Numbered from the stretch's first letter, positions 34,651 to 43,729 are shown. The stretch: 64,000 bases of DNA from Kitasatospora kifunensis (GCF_014203855.1 NZ_JACHJV010000001.1:3038001-3102000); one strand, 5' to 3'. The notes: a model not told the origin generated them from the letters alone. Translations and numbers: made by a program.

Positions 34651-35226
34651 TCAGCAGTTCTTGATGAACCAGACCGGCGCCCAGTTCCCGTGCGGGTCGC
34701 CGGAGGGGGCCTTCGGGGTCGTGTAGACCCACTGCATGTTCTTGCCGTACATCACCGCCTGGATGCCCCGCGTCTGGTTGTTGAACCAGGACCCGCCGCT
34801 GCCCCAGCCGCTGCCGGGCAGCCCCCAGGTCCGGCACTTCCACATGGTGAACTCGTAGCCGGTGTAGTTGGCGCCCTTGTACGCGCAGAAGTTCCCCGAC
34901 CCGCAGTTGCCCGGCGCGAGCTTGCCCAAGTGCCCGTCGGCCAGGTCCCGCACCCGGCTCTCGCCGGGGACCGTCAGCACCATGGCGGAACCATCGGACA
35001 GGGCGACCGTGTTGAGCGCGACCTGTCGGCCGCCCGAGGTCGCGACGAAGTCGTTCACCTCCTTCTGCAGCCCGGTGATCTGCGTGCCGGTGAGGCCCGC
35101 ACGCTGCCCCTGGGCCACGAAGGGGCTCTGCGGAGCGGCGGAGGCGGTGCCGGCACCGGCGACCAGTCCGGTCAGGCCGACTACCGCTGCGGCCAGGGTG
35201 AGGCCGGTCCTGCGGAACGTTCGCAT
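34651..35226 (-). CDS. Secreted peptidase inhibitor-like protein (family I36)
   Basis: A 191-aa secreted protein. Signal peptide: RTFRRTGLTLAAAVVGLTG, with cleavage likely after ASA. The C-terminal part has the SMPI-like Cys-rich fold: NFCAYKGANYTGYEFTMWKC, then SGGSWFNNQTRG. The ~60-residue segment between the two (TGTQITGLQKEVNDFVAT) may be a prodomain. ATG at 35226 with AGGAGG 9 nt upstream. Likely inhibits a metalloprotease (family inference). Confidence 0.8.
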   Translation of the reverse strand: MRTFRRTGLTLAAAVVGLTGLVAGAGTASAAPQSPFVAQGQRAGLTGTQITGLQKEVNDFVATSGGRQVALNTVALSDGSAMVLTVPGESRVRDLADGHLGKLAPGNCGSGNFCAYKGANYTGYEFTMWKCRTWGLPGSGWGSGGSWFNNQTRGIQAVMYGKNMQWVYTTPKAPSGDPHGNWAPVWFIKNC

Positions 35227-35769
35227 AATCAGGTACCTCCTGTGGGGAGTCCGGGTGCGATCTACCCAAGACGCTACAGTCGGTGACCGATGCGACACAT
35301 TGAGCGGCGGGATGAGTCCAAGGCCCCCCGTTCGACGGGGAGTCGGGTAAACCCCTGAGGTAGTCCGTTTGCCGACAAACAATCAACCGTGCTCCGCCGC
35401 CCGGGAAGTACGGTCAGCCCGGTCGCAACGGATCGCGCCGCATGGCGAGTTCACCGTACTCGCGAGTCCTTTCCAAGCTGTGATGAACGGGCGGGTTTTC
35501 AGCGGCGCGTAGCCCGACAGTCACCAAATTGGTCTGGACCATGCCGCTCTCGCCCGGTTAGGGTCCTTATTGGATGCAGCGCTGAAGCGCGGCTCCACTC
35601 TCCCAACCTGCCCAACGGCACCCGTCCGTGCTCGATCTCGCGGTGGCGCAGCTCTCCTCGCGTTCATCACACTCCCGCTCCGCGACTGCGGCGCCGGCCC
35701 CTGCCCGAGCACGGCTGCGGAGCGGTGGAGCCGCCCAGCCACAGCACCTTCGAGCCTTGGAGTGATTGC
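35227..35769. other. Divergent intergenic region with dre-like site
   Basis: About 540 bp between the I36 gene and the dioxygenase operon. It contains a short palindrome GTTTG-CCGA-CAAAC (35367-35380) and a dre-like palindrome at 35528-35543. The long ~200-nt leader between the predicted promoter and the first gene holds no supportable frame. Confidence 0.6.
35528..35564 (+). promoter_or_regulatory. dre-like operator and predicted promoter of the dioxygenase operon
   Basis: ATTGGTCTGGACCATG (35528-35543) matches the DasR consensus at 12 of 16, with perfect TGGTC/GACCA arms. It overlaps TGGACC (35535-35540), a possible -35 placed 18 bp before a -10-like TAGGGT (35559-35564), so a bound repressor would block the promoter. 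Confidence 0.6.
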
Positions 35770-36849
35770 ATGCCGACGCCTGACCCCTACCTGCACCGCG
35801 CTCCCACCGCCCGCCCGTACTTCAGCGCCGACACCGAGGCCTACCTGGCGCAGACCCCGCTGCGGGAGATCGAGAAGGCACTCCCGCTGCGCGTGCTGTC
35901 CGAGGAGGACTACGCCTTCTGGCAGACGTACGGGTACGTCGTGGTCAAGGAGGCGATCCCGGCCGAGGCGGCCAAGCAACTGCTGGACTTCGCCTGGGAC
36001 TTCCAGGGGCTCGACCCGACCAAGCCCGAGACCTGGTACGAGGAGCAGAGCTTCCGCTCCGAGCTGGACCAGGAGTTGCACGTCTACGGCTTCGTCGAGG
36101 CGTACCACCACCAGCTGATCTGGGACAGCCGCCAGGCCCAGCGCGTCTACGACGCGTTCGTGGACGTCTGGGACTGCGAGGAACTGTGGGTGACGCTGGA
36201 CCGGCTCAACCTGAACCCGCCCAATGTCAGGACCCGGGACCGCGCGCTGATCGCGCCCACCGACAAGGGCTTTGACATCGAGCTGCACTGGGACGTGGAC
36301 ACCACGCTCGGGGTGCTGCCGCAGCGGGTGCAGGGGATCATCGCGCTGAACGACACTCAGGCGGACCACGGCGGCTTCCAGTGCAACCCGGAGCTGTTCC
36401 GCCGCTTCGAGGAGTGGAAGCTCGCCCAGCCGGCCGACCGGGACCCGATCCGGCCCGACGTCGACCGCAGCGAGTTCCCGGTGGTGCGGCCCGAGTTGAA
36501 GGCCGGCGACCTGCTGATCTGGAACGGACTGCTGGCGCACGGGGTGGCCCGCAACACCTCGGAGCGCGGTGTCCGCTCGGTGCAGTACCTCTCCATGATG
36601 CCCGCGCTGGAGGAGGCCGAGGAGCTGCGCCGCTCCCGGGTCGAGTCCTGGCGGGACCTCTCCACGCCGACCTGGAACAGGACGCTGGTCGGCGACGCGA
36701 AGCGGCACGAGTCGCTGCGCTACGGCACCGCCGAGCTGAACGGGCTCGGCGAGAAGCTGCTGGGGCTCAGGTCCTGGCACGGGATCGCCGCCCAGGCATC
36801 GAACTCCGAGGCATCGAGCGAGGGACGGTCATGCGCCGCATCTGCCTGA
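35770..36849 (+). CDS. Phytanoyl-CoA-dioxygenase-family Fe(II)/2-oxoglutarate oxygenase
   Basis: A 359-aa PhyH-like oxygenase. Iron facial triad: His173 and Asp175 in ELHWDVDTTL, and His257 in LLAHGVARNTSERGVRS, with Arg266 or Arg269 for 2-oxoglutarate. The N-terminal half contains YAFWQTYGYVVVKEAIPAEA, the usual PhyH opening. ATG at 35770 with TTGGAG 8 nt upstream. First of four tightly packed genes; it overlaps the next by 19 bp. Probably hydroxylates a product made by this operon; substrate unknown. Confidence 0.85.
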   Translation: MPTPDPYLHRAPTARPYFSADTEAYLAQTPLREIEKALPLRVLSEEDYAFWQTYGYVVVKEAIPAEAAKQLLDFAWDFQGLDPTKPETWYEEQSFRSELDQELHVYGFVEAYHHQLIWDSRQAQRVYDAFVDVWDCEELWVTLDRLNLNPPNVRTRDRALIAPTDKGFDIELHWDVDTTLGVLPQRVQGIIALNDTQADHGGFQCNPELFRRFEEWKLAQPADRDPIRPDVDRSEFPVVRPELKAGDLLIWNGLLAHGVARNTSERGVRSVQYLSMMPALEEAEELRRSRVESWRDLSTPTWNRTLVGDAKRHESLRYGTAELNGLGEKLLGLRSWHGIAAQASNSEASSEGRSCAASA

Positions 36850-38141
36850 CTCTGCCCACCAACCGGGCCTGCGGCGCGACGATCTCGGCGATCCGTGAGG
36901 AAGCCCGGTACGCGGTGGAGCACTTCGACGTCGAGGTGCACCTGCTGATCCTGGACTCCTGCGACGAGGCCGCCTTCGCCGTGCACGCCAAGGTCGTCGA
37001 GGAGGCGGACGAGATACCTGGCGTGGTCGTGCACCACCTGGACGAGGCGGCGCAGCGGGACTTCCTGCGGCGGGCGATCGATCGCTCCGGCCTCGCCGAG
37101 CCCGAACGGCTGCTCGACCTGATGCTGCCGGACGACGTCTCCTACGGCGCCTGCACCAACCGCGCGTTCCTGATCGCCGGCGCGCTGGGCTGCGCGTCGG
37201 TGCACCGCAGGGACTCGGACAGCGACTACCAAGTCCTGGACGGGGAGCCGGTCTTCCCGATCCACCACGAACTGCTCTCGCTCGGCAAGCGCGCGGCCGA
37301 CGCGGTCGGCGGCGTCACCGAGACCGTGCTGGAGCAGGCGCACCAGCACAAGCCCGTGGTGCTGGTGGGCAGTTCCTTCATCGGCGAGCTCTCGGTGGAC
37401 ATCGGCGAGATCCAGCAGCTGGACCCCGAGGTCTACCACGACGTGGTCAGTCTGTGGGCGCCGGCCCACTGGTCGGCCGAGCAGAAGCGGGAGTTGGTCG
37501 AGGAGTCGTTCCGCGGCGCCGGCACCGATCCGTTTCTCCAGGACCTCTCCACGCTGACGGTCGTCGACCCGATGCGGCTGGACATGTGCAACATCAGCTT
37601 CGCGCAGGTGCAGGAGCTGGTGCCGCTGCCGCCCGCGACCGACACCATCGGCAGCGACTACTTCCTCATGCACCTGGTGCAGGACGCGAAGCTGCCGGGC
37701 GTGCTGCACAACCGCCACATCGTGAACTTCTACACCAACGAACGGCGCACCGACGCCGGCTTCATGGCCTACCAGCTGCGGTTCACCAAGTTCTTCCTGT
37801 CGATGCTCTACTTCAACTTCATCTACGAGCGGATGGCCGCCGCAGGCGTTGCCCTGCTCGACGGGGAAGCGCGCGTGCGCCCGGCCGCGGTGGCCGCGAT
37901 CGTGCGGGAGAGCGCCGGCCTGGACCGGGCGGAGAACCTGCGACGGCTGATCGTCATCGACGGCTCCTACCGCAGACTCGGCGGCCGGTACGCCGAGTTC
38001 GCCGATCTGATCGCGCCCCGCCGCCATCAGCTGCTCGACGAAGCGCAGCTGGACATCGAGAACTTCGCCCTGCTGATCGAAGCATGGGACCCGCTGATGC
38101 GGGCGAGCAAGGCCACGAGCGTCCACCAGCTACCTCGGTAG
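36831..38141 (+). CDS. DUF6271 family protein, GT-A-like
   Basis: A 436-aa protein recognised as DUF6271. The N-terminal part looks like a nucleotide-sugar transferase fold: strand CLTLPTNRA, VHLLILDSCDE, a predicted acceptor loop, and a DxD-like acidic cluster HRRDSDSDYQ after NRAFLIAGALGCASV. A second conserved stretch IGSDYFLMHLVQ and RHIVNFYTNERR follows. No signal peptide. Glycosyltransferase activity is inference. It overlaps the upstream oxygenase gene and is 24 nt from the decarboxylase. Confidence 0.75.
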   Translation: MRRICLTLPTNRACGATISAIREEARYAVEHFDVEVHLLILDSCDEAAFAVHAKVVEEADEIPGVVVHHLDEAAQRDFLRRAIDRSGLAEPERLLDLMLPDDVSYGACTNRAFLIAGALGCASVHRRDSDSDYQVLDGEPVFPIHHELLSLGKRAADAVGGVTETVLEQAHQHKPVVLVGSSFIGELSVDIGEIQQLDPEVYHDVVSLWAPAHWSAEQKRELVEESFRGAGTDPFLQDLSTLTVVDPMRLDMCNISFAQVQELVPLPPATDTIGSDYFLMHLVQDAKLPGVLHNRHIVNFYTNERRTDAGFMAYQLRFTKFFLSMLYFNFIYERMAAAGVALLDGEARVRPAAVAAIVRESAGLDRAENLRRLIVIDGSYRRLGGRYAEFADLIAPRRHQLLDEAQLDIENFALLIEAWDPLMRASKATSVHQLPR

Positions 38142-38165
38142 CCAGAGCCGGACCCGGACCCCACC

Positions 38166-39356
38166 ATGACGCACACCAATGCCAGACTGCGCGCCGCCCT
38201 GGCGGCCGCCACCGAGGACCAGCTGGTCTACGATCTCGCCGGAATCGAGGGACAGTACGCGAGCCTGCAACGGGAGTTGCCCGGCGTGTCGGTCCGATTC
38301 GCCATGAAGGCCTGCCCGGTTGACGAGGTGCTGGCCGCACTGGCGGAGCAGGGCGCCGGCTTCGACGCGGCGAGCCCCAGCGAGATCGAGCAGGCGATCG
38401 CCACCGGCGTGCCGGTCGAGCGGATCCACTACGGCAACACCATCAAGTCCGACCGGAACATCGCGGCTGCCTACCGGCTCGGGATACGGGACTTCGCGAC
38501 CGACAGCCTGCCGGACGTGACGGCGATCGCCGCGCACGCGCCCGGTGCCCGGGTGTTCTGCCGACTGGCCACCAGCGGGGCGGGGGCGCTCTGGGGCCTG
38601 AGCCGGAAGTTCGGCTGCTCGGCCGAGGACGCGGTACTCGTGCTGGAGGCGGCGCGAGCGGCGGGCCTGACGCCCTCGGGGCTGTCCGTCCACGTCGGCT
38701 CGCAGCAGATGACGGCCGAGGCCTGGCGGGACACCTTCGACCAACTCGCGGACGTGCTGGTGGAGCTGGGCCGGCGCGGCCTGCGGCTGAACCACGTCAA
38801 CCTCGGCGGCGGCCTGCCCGCCCTGGGCTACCTCGACCGGCGCGGCCTGCCACTGGACCCGCCGCTGGAGAAGATCTTCACGGCGATCCGCGAGGGCATG
38901 CAGCGCCTGGAGGCGGTGGCAGGGCCGGGGCTGGGCTTCCTGATAGAGCCGGGCCGCTACCTGGTCGCCGACCACGGCGCGATCCGGGCGCACGTCTACC
39001 GGCTGTCCGCGCGCGAGCAACTCAGCGGGGAACGGCAGCACTGGCTCTACCTGAGCTGCGGGAAGTTCAACGGCCTCTACGAGATGGACCAGTTGCAGTA
39101 CCGGCTGGTCTTCCCCTCACACGCGGGCGCCGACACCGAGTACGTGCCCGCCGTGGTCGCCGGACCCACCTGCGACAGCGATGACGCCTACGCCCACGAG
39201 GACAACCTGATGCCGGTGCCCAGGGCCGCCGAATCCGGCGATCCGGTCTGGATACTCTCCTGCGGCGCCTACGCCACCAGCTACATGACCGAGGGCTTCA
39301 ACGGCTTCAGCCCGGTTCCCTACACCCTGATCCCCGGCGAAGGTCCCGACCGATGA
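38166..39356 (+). CDS. Type III PLP-dependent decarboxylase-like enzyme
   Basis: Alanine-racemase-fold amino acid decarboxylase (396 aa), related to ornithine/DAP decarboxylases and BtrK. PLP Lys48 in RFAMKACP, HVGSQ, the phosphate loop LGGGLPA, EPGRYLVADHG, and the substrate motif GPTCDSDD with its catalytic Cys. SCGAYATSYMTEGFNGF near the C-terminus matches the family. It likely decarboxylates a basic or carrier-bound amino acid as one step of the operon's pathway. Four-base overlap with the downstream GNAT gene. Confidence 0.88.
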   Translation: MTHTNARLRAALAAATEDQLVYDLAGIEGQYASLQRELPGVSVRFAMKACPVDEVLAALAEQGAGFDAASPSEIEQAIATGVPVERIHYGNTIKSDRNIAAAYRLGIRDFATDSLPDVTAIAAHAPGARVFCRLATSGAGALWGLSRKFGCSAEDAVLVLEAARAAGLTPSGLSVHVGSQQMTAEAWRDTFDQLADVLVELGRRGLRLNHVNLGGGLPALGYLDRRGLPLDPPLEKIFTAIREGMQRLEAVAGPGLGFLIEPGRYLVADHGAIRAHVYRLSAREQLSGERQHWLYLSCGKFNGLYEMDQLQYRLVFPSHAGADTEYVPAVVAGPTCDSDDAYAHEDNLMPVPRAAESGDPVWILSCGAYATSYMTEGFNGFSPVPYTLIPGEGPDR

Positions 39357-39916
39357 ACCAGGACATCCACATCCGGCCGATCCACGACGGCGACTGGGAC
39401 GCGGTCGTCGCGCTGGAGGCAGCCGCCTACACCGACGGCGAACTGTCGGAGGAACGGGCCGCGTTGGAGTCCCGGGGGCGGGTCTCACCCGGCACCAGCT
39501 TCGTGCTGGAGTACGAACGGCGGGTGGTGGGCTACGTGTTGGCGCTGCCCTACCCGCCTTACCGCTACCCGGACCTGAGCCGGGCGGAGCAGTGCGCCCG
39601 CCCGTCGCGCAACCTGCATCTGCACGACCTGGTGATCGCCGAGCGGCTTCGCGGCAGCGGTCTTGGCACGCGGCTGCTGAGCCACCTCACCGAGACGGCC
39701 ACCGCCGGGGCGTACGAGCGGATCTCGCTGGTCGCCGTCGGCGGCGCCGACACCTTCTGGGCCGCACACGGGTTCACCGCCCACCCCGAGGTCGCACTCC
39801 CACCGAGCTACGGCACGGACGCGCTCTACATGTCCAGAGCGGTGCCCGAGCACCGGAGTGAGGAGTCGAAGCCCATCAACGACCTGTGCCACCGGTCACC
39901 CTCAGTAGCGAAGTAG
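39353..39916 (+). CDS. GNAT-family acetyltransferase of the operon
   Basis: A 187-aa N-acetyltransferase. CoA-binding motif LVIAERLRGSGLGTRLLSHL; later ISLVAVGGADTFWAAHGFTA. The ATGA overlap with the decarboxylase gene indicates coupled translation, so the amine product of the decarboxylase is a likely acceptor (inference). The last 20 residues diverge from the fold. Confidence 0.85.
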   Translation: MNQDIHIRPIHDGDWDAVVALEAAAYTDGELSEERAALESRGRVSPGTSFVLEYERRVVGYVLALPYPPYRYPDLSRAEQCARPSRNLHLHDLVIAERLRGSGLGTRLLSHLTETATAGAYERISLVAVGGADTFWAAHGFTAHPEVALPPSYGTDALYMSRAVPEHRSEESKPINDLCHRSPSVAK

Positions 39917-39926
39917 GCTGATTCAG

Positions 39927-41132
39927 ATGTTCCGCGCCCGCGATCCCTTCCGCCGGTCCCAACTGGCGATCGCCGCCCTGTTCTGCTTTCTCGGGTTCCA
40001 GTACGGCACCTGGGCATCGCGGATTCCCACGATCAAGGCGCACCTGGGCCTGAGCGCGGCGGAGGTGGGCCTGCTGCTGATGGCCACCGGCGTGGGCGCG
40101 GCGGCCTCCTTCCCCCTGGTGGCCCTGCTGATGAAGCGCCTGGGCTCCCGGCGGCTGTCCGTCCTGGCGGCGCTCTGCCTGGGCGTGATCCTGCTCCTGA
40201 TGGCCGAGCTGCCGAACTACCCGGTCGCGCTGCTGGTCATGCTCTGCGACGGCGTCGCCGTCGGGGCCCTGAACGTCGCCATGAACGCCCAAGGGGCGGC
40301 GCTCGAAGTCGAGTTCGAGCGGACCGCGATGGCCAAGCTGCACGCGACCTTCAGCGCGGGATCGCTCTGCGCCGCGCTGCTCGCCTCCGCGATGAACGCC
40401 TTCACCTCGACCCTGCTGGCGCACTTCGCGGTGGCGGCCGTCCTGCTGCTCCTGCTGATCGGCTACGCCCGGGCCGATCTGCTGACGCAGGATCAGCAGC
40501 CTGCCAAGGAAGCGGAGAAGGAGAAGAAGAGCCGCCGCAAGCTGGCCCTGCCCGCACGCCTGACGCTGTGGATGGGCCTGGCGATGGCGTTCGGCACCAT
40601 CACCGAGGGCGCGATGAACGACTGGTCGGCGCTCTACCTGCGGGACGTGGCCAAGGCGGCCTCGGAGCTGGCGCCCATGGGCATCGCCGTCGTCTCGGTG
40701 ATGATGGTGCTGGCCCGGATCTTCGCCGACGGCTGGCGCAACCGGGTGGGCGATGCCCGGATCGTCCGGGTGGGCAGCGCGGTGGCCGGGGTCGGGCTGG
40801 CGCTCTCGCTGCTCGTCGGTGGCGTGGTGCCGGCGCTGATCGGGTTCGCCTGCGTCGGGCTGGGCATCGCGGCCGTCACGCCGTGCGTCTACGTGGCCGC
40901 CGCCCGGCAGGGCTCCGACTCGCTGACTCTGGTCGCCACCATGGGAACCGTGGGGCTGCTGGCCGGGCCGGCGGTGATCGGCTTCGTCGCGAACGCCAGC
41001 GGCCTGGTCTGGGGCATGGGCGCCGTCGCCGGTTCGGCGCTGCTGGTCTCCCTGTGCACCACGCAGATCCGCTGGCCGGCCAGGGCCGAGACGCCCGCCG
41101 AGGTTGTGGCCGAGGCAGCCGCCGCGGCCTGA
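39927..41132 (+). CDS. MFS transporter
   Basis: Twelve-helix major facilitator (401 aa) beginning DPFRRSQLAIAALFCFLGFQ; cytoplasmic loop rich in Lys/Glu (~195-210). Similar to YbjJ/FucP-like MFS proteins: WASRIPTIKAHLGLSAAEVG and EGAMNDWSALYLRD. It follows the four-gene operon by 10 nt but has its own leaderless-type signal, TAGGCT (39914-39919) plus 7 nt. Possible exporter of the operon product; equally a sugar transporter. Confidence 0.88.
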   Translation: MFRARDPFRRSQLAIAALFCFLGFQYGTWASRIPTIKAHLGLSAAEVGLLLMATGVGAAASFPLVALLMKRLGSRRLSVLAALCLGVILLLMAELPNYPVALLVMLCDGVAVGALNVAMNAQGAALEVEFERTAMAKLHATFSAGSLCAALLASAMNAFTSTLLAHFAVAAVLLLLLIGYARADLLTQDQQPAKEAEKEKKSRRKLALPARLTLWMGLAMAFGTITEGAMNDWSALYLRDVAKAASELAPMGIAVVSVMMVLARIFADGWRNRVGDARIVRVGSAVAGVGLALSLLVGGVVPALIGFACVGLGIAAVTPCVYVAAARQGSDSLTLVATMGTVGLLAGPAVIGFVANASGLVWGMGAVAGSALLVSLCTTQIRWPARAETPAEVVAEAAAAA

Positions 41133-41138
41133 CCGATC

Positions 41139-41191
41139 CTGGAAGGCCAGTGTCGGCTGCACCCCCGTGGCAGCCGACACCGGCCTTCCAG
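41139..41191 (+). terminator. Terminator of the MFS gene
   Basis: A 10-bp plus 11-bp stem separated by one mismatch (A49/C81), with a 9-nt loop, just after the stop. Confidence 0.9.
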
Positions 41192-41206
41192 AGCCTGTCC
41201 GGCGCG

Positions 41207-41242
41207 GCTGAGGCCGACCGGCACGTGCCGGTCGGCCTCAGC
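41207..41242 (-). terminator. 36-bp perfect palindrome at the end of the second MFS gene
   Basis: Two 18-bp arms meet with no spacer (41207-41224 / 41225-41242) and include the stop codon of the minus-strand MFS gene. It would fold as a strong hairpin. Confidence 0.85.
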
Positions 41243-42590
41243 CCGCCACCGGCTGCTCGCCGTTGGCCACCGAGGCCAGGGCCTGCTCGATCCGCCGGTT
41301 GCTGGTGAGCGTCAGGCTGACCAGCGCGGTGGCCGCCAGCATCAGCGCGCCCACCAGGAACGGCGCCCGCAGCCCCTCGGAGCGGGCCAGCAGACCACCG
41401 AGCAACCCGCCCAGCGGGGCCGCGCCGACGGACAGCAGCCGCCGGGCCGCGCCGACCCGCCCGGCCAACTCGGCTGGGATCAGGGCCTGTCCGACGGACG
41501 GGCCCAGCACCATGGTGGCCGCCATCGCGGCGCCCAGCAGCGCCAGTGCCAGACCGGCCAGGAACGGGTTGCCGGACAGGCCGAAGCCGAGCAGCGCCGC
41601 CCCTTCGAGCAACGCGGTCGCGGTCAGCGCGCCACCGGTGCCCAGCAGCGCGCCCAGCCGACCGGCCAGGCCTGCACCGAGCAGGCCGCCGACCGCCTGG
41701 CTGGCGAGCAGCAGGCCGAAGCCGAAGTCGCCCAGGTGCAGCAGCTGGTGGGCGAAGAGGACCAGCACCGCGTCCGCGCCGACGAAGGCGAGGTTGCCGA
41801 CCGCCGGGCGCAGCGCCAGGCCGAGCAGCACCTTGTGCCGGACCAGGTAGCCGACCCCGGCCTTGGCCTCGGCCCAGAGCGAGGGGCCGTCCGCGGTCTT
41901 CTCGCGCACCACCGGCGGCTGGGCCGGCGTGCTGCGGATGAGCAGCGAGCTGGCCAGGAAGGAGAGCGCGTCCAGGCCGAACGGCAGCGCGCGACCCAGC
42001 GCGAAGAGCAGGCTGCCGGTCGGCGGACCGGCGAAGTTGGCGAAGACCGTGTTGGCGCCCTGCTGGCGGGCGTTGGCCTTCTGCAGCAGCGTCAGGTCCC
42101 GTCCCAGCAGCTGCGGCAGGAAGGCCATCCCGGCGGTGTCGAACAGGATCTGGCCGATGCCGAGCAGGAAGGCCACCGCTATCAGCAGCGGAATGCTCGC
42201 CAGGTGCAGCGCGGCGGCCCCGAACGGGACGGCGAGCAACACGGCCCGGCCCAGGTCGGTCAGCCACATGGTGCGCCGGCGGTCCCAGCGGTCCACCAGG
42301 GCGCCGCCGAGCAGGCCGAAGCAGAACCAGGGCAGCAGCGCGGCCGAGGTCACCAGGCCCAGCTCGACCGGGTCGTGGGTCATCGTGGCGGCCAGCAACG
42401 GCAGGGCGGCGAAGTAGACGCCGTCGCCGAGCGAGGAGACGGCGGAGGCGGCCCACATGCGATGGAAGGCGGCCGGCAGTTTCGGCGCGGCGGGCCCGCT
42501 CACGGCGGCCTGGCTCTCGGCAGGCCGACTCGAAGAGCCGTCGGTGCTCGAAGCGCCGTCGGTGTCCGGTCTCGGCTCGGTGATGCTCAC
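41238..42590 (-). CDS. MFS exporter (MDR type)
   Basis: A 450-aa MFS_3/enterobactin-exporter-like protein with 10-12 helices. Hallmarks: WAASAVSSLGDGVYFAALPL, the loop GGALVDRWDRRRTMWLTDLG and IPAELAGRVGAARRLLSVGA. A long Ser/Ala-rich N-terminus precedes helix 1. GTG start overlaps the stop of the upstream regulator gene (GTGA), so the pair is one operon: a regulator-controlled efflux system. Confidence 0.9.
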   Translation of the reverse strand: MSITEPRPDTDGASSTDGSSSRPAESQAAVSGPAAPKLPAAFHRMWAASAVSSLGDGVYFAALPLLAATMTHDPVELGLVTSAALLPWFCFGLLGGALVDRWDRRRTMWLTDLGRAVLLAVPFGAAALHLASIPLLIAVAFLLGIGQILFDTAGMAFLPQLLGRDLTLLQKANARQQGANTVFANFAGPPTGSLLFALGRALPFGLDALSFLASSLLIRSTPAQPPVVREKTADGPSLWAEAKAGVGYLVRHKVLLGLALRPAVGNLAFVGADAVLVLFAHQLLHLGDFGFGLLLASQAVGGLLGAGLAGRLGALLGTGGALTATALLEGAALLGFGLSGNPFLAGLALALLGAAMAATMVLGPSVGQALIPAELAGRVGAARRLLSVGAAPLGGLLGGLLARSEGLRAPFLVGALMLAATALVSLTLTSNRRIEQALASVANGEQPVAG

Positions 42591-43195
42591 TTGGGGTCCC
42601 CCGGTCTGAAGAAGGCGATGGCAAGAGCGGCGTCCGACTCGGCCGGGTCGCCGGCGGCGCGCAGTTCCTCGACGAGCGCGGTGAGCCGGGCGGCGAACTC
42701 GTCGTAGACCGCCTCGCTGATCCGCACGTGGGTCAGCCCGACCAGGCGCGGCCCGGGCGGGGCGGCCTCCAGGTCGGCGACCATGTGGCGCATCAGGATG
42801 TCCGGCTCGCCCGGAGCGGGATCGGGCAGCTCGATGCCGCGCGAGGTGCGGCCGTAGTACCGCTCGGTGACTCCGCGCACCTTGTTGGTGCTGACCACCT
42901 CGACCAGCCCGGCCCGCTCCAGCAGCCGCAGGTGGTAGCTGGAGCTGCCCTTGGCCAGCTCCAGCCGCTGGGCCACCTGGGTGATCGTGGCCGGACCGTC
43001 GCGCAGCAGGCCGAGGATCCGGTGGCGCACCACGCTGTTGATCGCGCGCAGTTGCTCGTCGGTGGAGAGCTGGACCGTGCCCTCGGGGATGGCCGGGAAA
43101 GACTCCGAGGCCGGAGAGGGCTCCGAGGCCGGAGAGGGCTCAGTGGCCGGGGAGAACTCGGCGGCGGGCTGGTCGGCCGTATGGTCGTCGCTCAT
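42587..43195 (-). CDS. ArsR-type winged-helix repressor
   Basis: A 202-aa regulator: AINSVVRHRILGLLRDGPATITQVAQRLELAKGSSSYHL and ERAGLVEVV form an ArsR-like DNA-binding domain, without obvious metal-site cysteines. A degenerate EPSPASEPSPASE stretch lies near the N-terminus. The ATG at 43195 is preferred; an upstream ATG at 43249 would place the operator inside the gene. It probably represses itself and the downstream MFS gene through the palindrome at 43202-43225. Confidence 0.85.
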   Translation of the reverse strand: MSDDHTADQPAAEFSPATEPSPASEPSPASESFPAIPEGTVQLSTDEQLRAINSVVRHRILGLLRDGPATITQVAQRLELAKGSSSYHLRLLERAGLVEVVSTNKVRGVTERYYGRTSRGIELPDPAPGEPDILMRHMVADLEAAPPGPRLVGLTHVRISEAVYDEFAARLTALVEELRAAGDPAESDAALAIAFFRPGDPK

Positions 43196-43201
43196 GGGCT
43201 C

Positions 43202-43225
43202 TATGGTCAAGGGTCCTTGACCATA
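43202..43225 (-). promoter_or_regulatory. Perfect operator palindrome of the ArsR-MFS operon
   Basis: TATGGTCAAGG-GT-CCTTGACCATA, 11-bp perfect arms, 6 bp upstream of the ArsR start. A further TTGACCAT half-site occurs at 43238-43245. Confidence 0.8.
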
Positions 43226-43447
43226 AGTCAACAGTTCTTGACCATTCATCGGCCCGAGCGGTCACCACTGCACCCGACCACCGGTCCACTCACCGAGATT
43301 GCCCGATTTTCCTGGTGACACAGGGGTGCTCCGTGCCCTACATTCCGGTCCAAGCCGATCACCAGAGGCGCTGCTCGGCGGGCGGGGCGGCCACGGGTCG
43401 GCGCGCGCGGCGCCGCTGGGGATCCCTGCCACCGCCGGAGTCGCCGC

Positions 43448-43729
43448 ATGTCCACCGAAACTGACGCTCCGCCAGCGCCCCCGGGGCCGCTGCCGGTCGT
43501 CACCCCCGCCCGCGTCCTGGCCGGGGTCAGCCTGGCCGTGCCGGTCGTCGCGCTGCTGTGGGTCTCCTCCTACGCATCGCTGACACCCAGGCTCGGCGGA
43601 GTGCCGTTCTTCTACTGGTACCAGATCGTCTGGATCCCGGTCTCGGCCCTCTTCACCACCGCCGCCTACCTGTTGTTGAACCACGACGCGCGCCGGCGCA
43701 AGGCCCTGCGGGGAGGTGCGGCGCGATGA
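43448..43729 (+). CDS. DUF3311 small membrane subunit
   Basis: A 93-aa protein with two helices (VLAGVSLAVPVVALLWVSSY and FFYWYQIVWIPVSALFTTAA). DUF3311 proteins accompany solute:sodium symporters. Translation is coupled to the next gene by a 4-bp ATGA overlap. Confidence 0.88.
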   Translation: MSTETDAPPAPPGPLPVVTPARVLAGVSLAVPVVALLWVSSYASLTPRLGGVPFFYWYQIVWIPVSALFTTAAYLLLNHDARRRKALRGGAAR

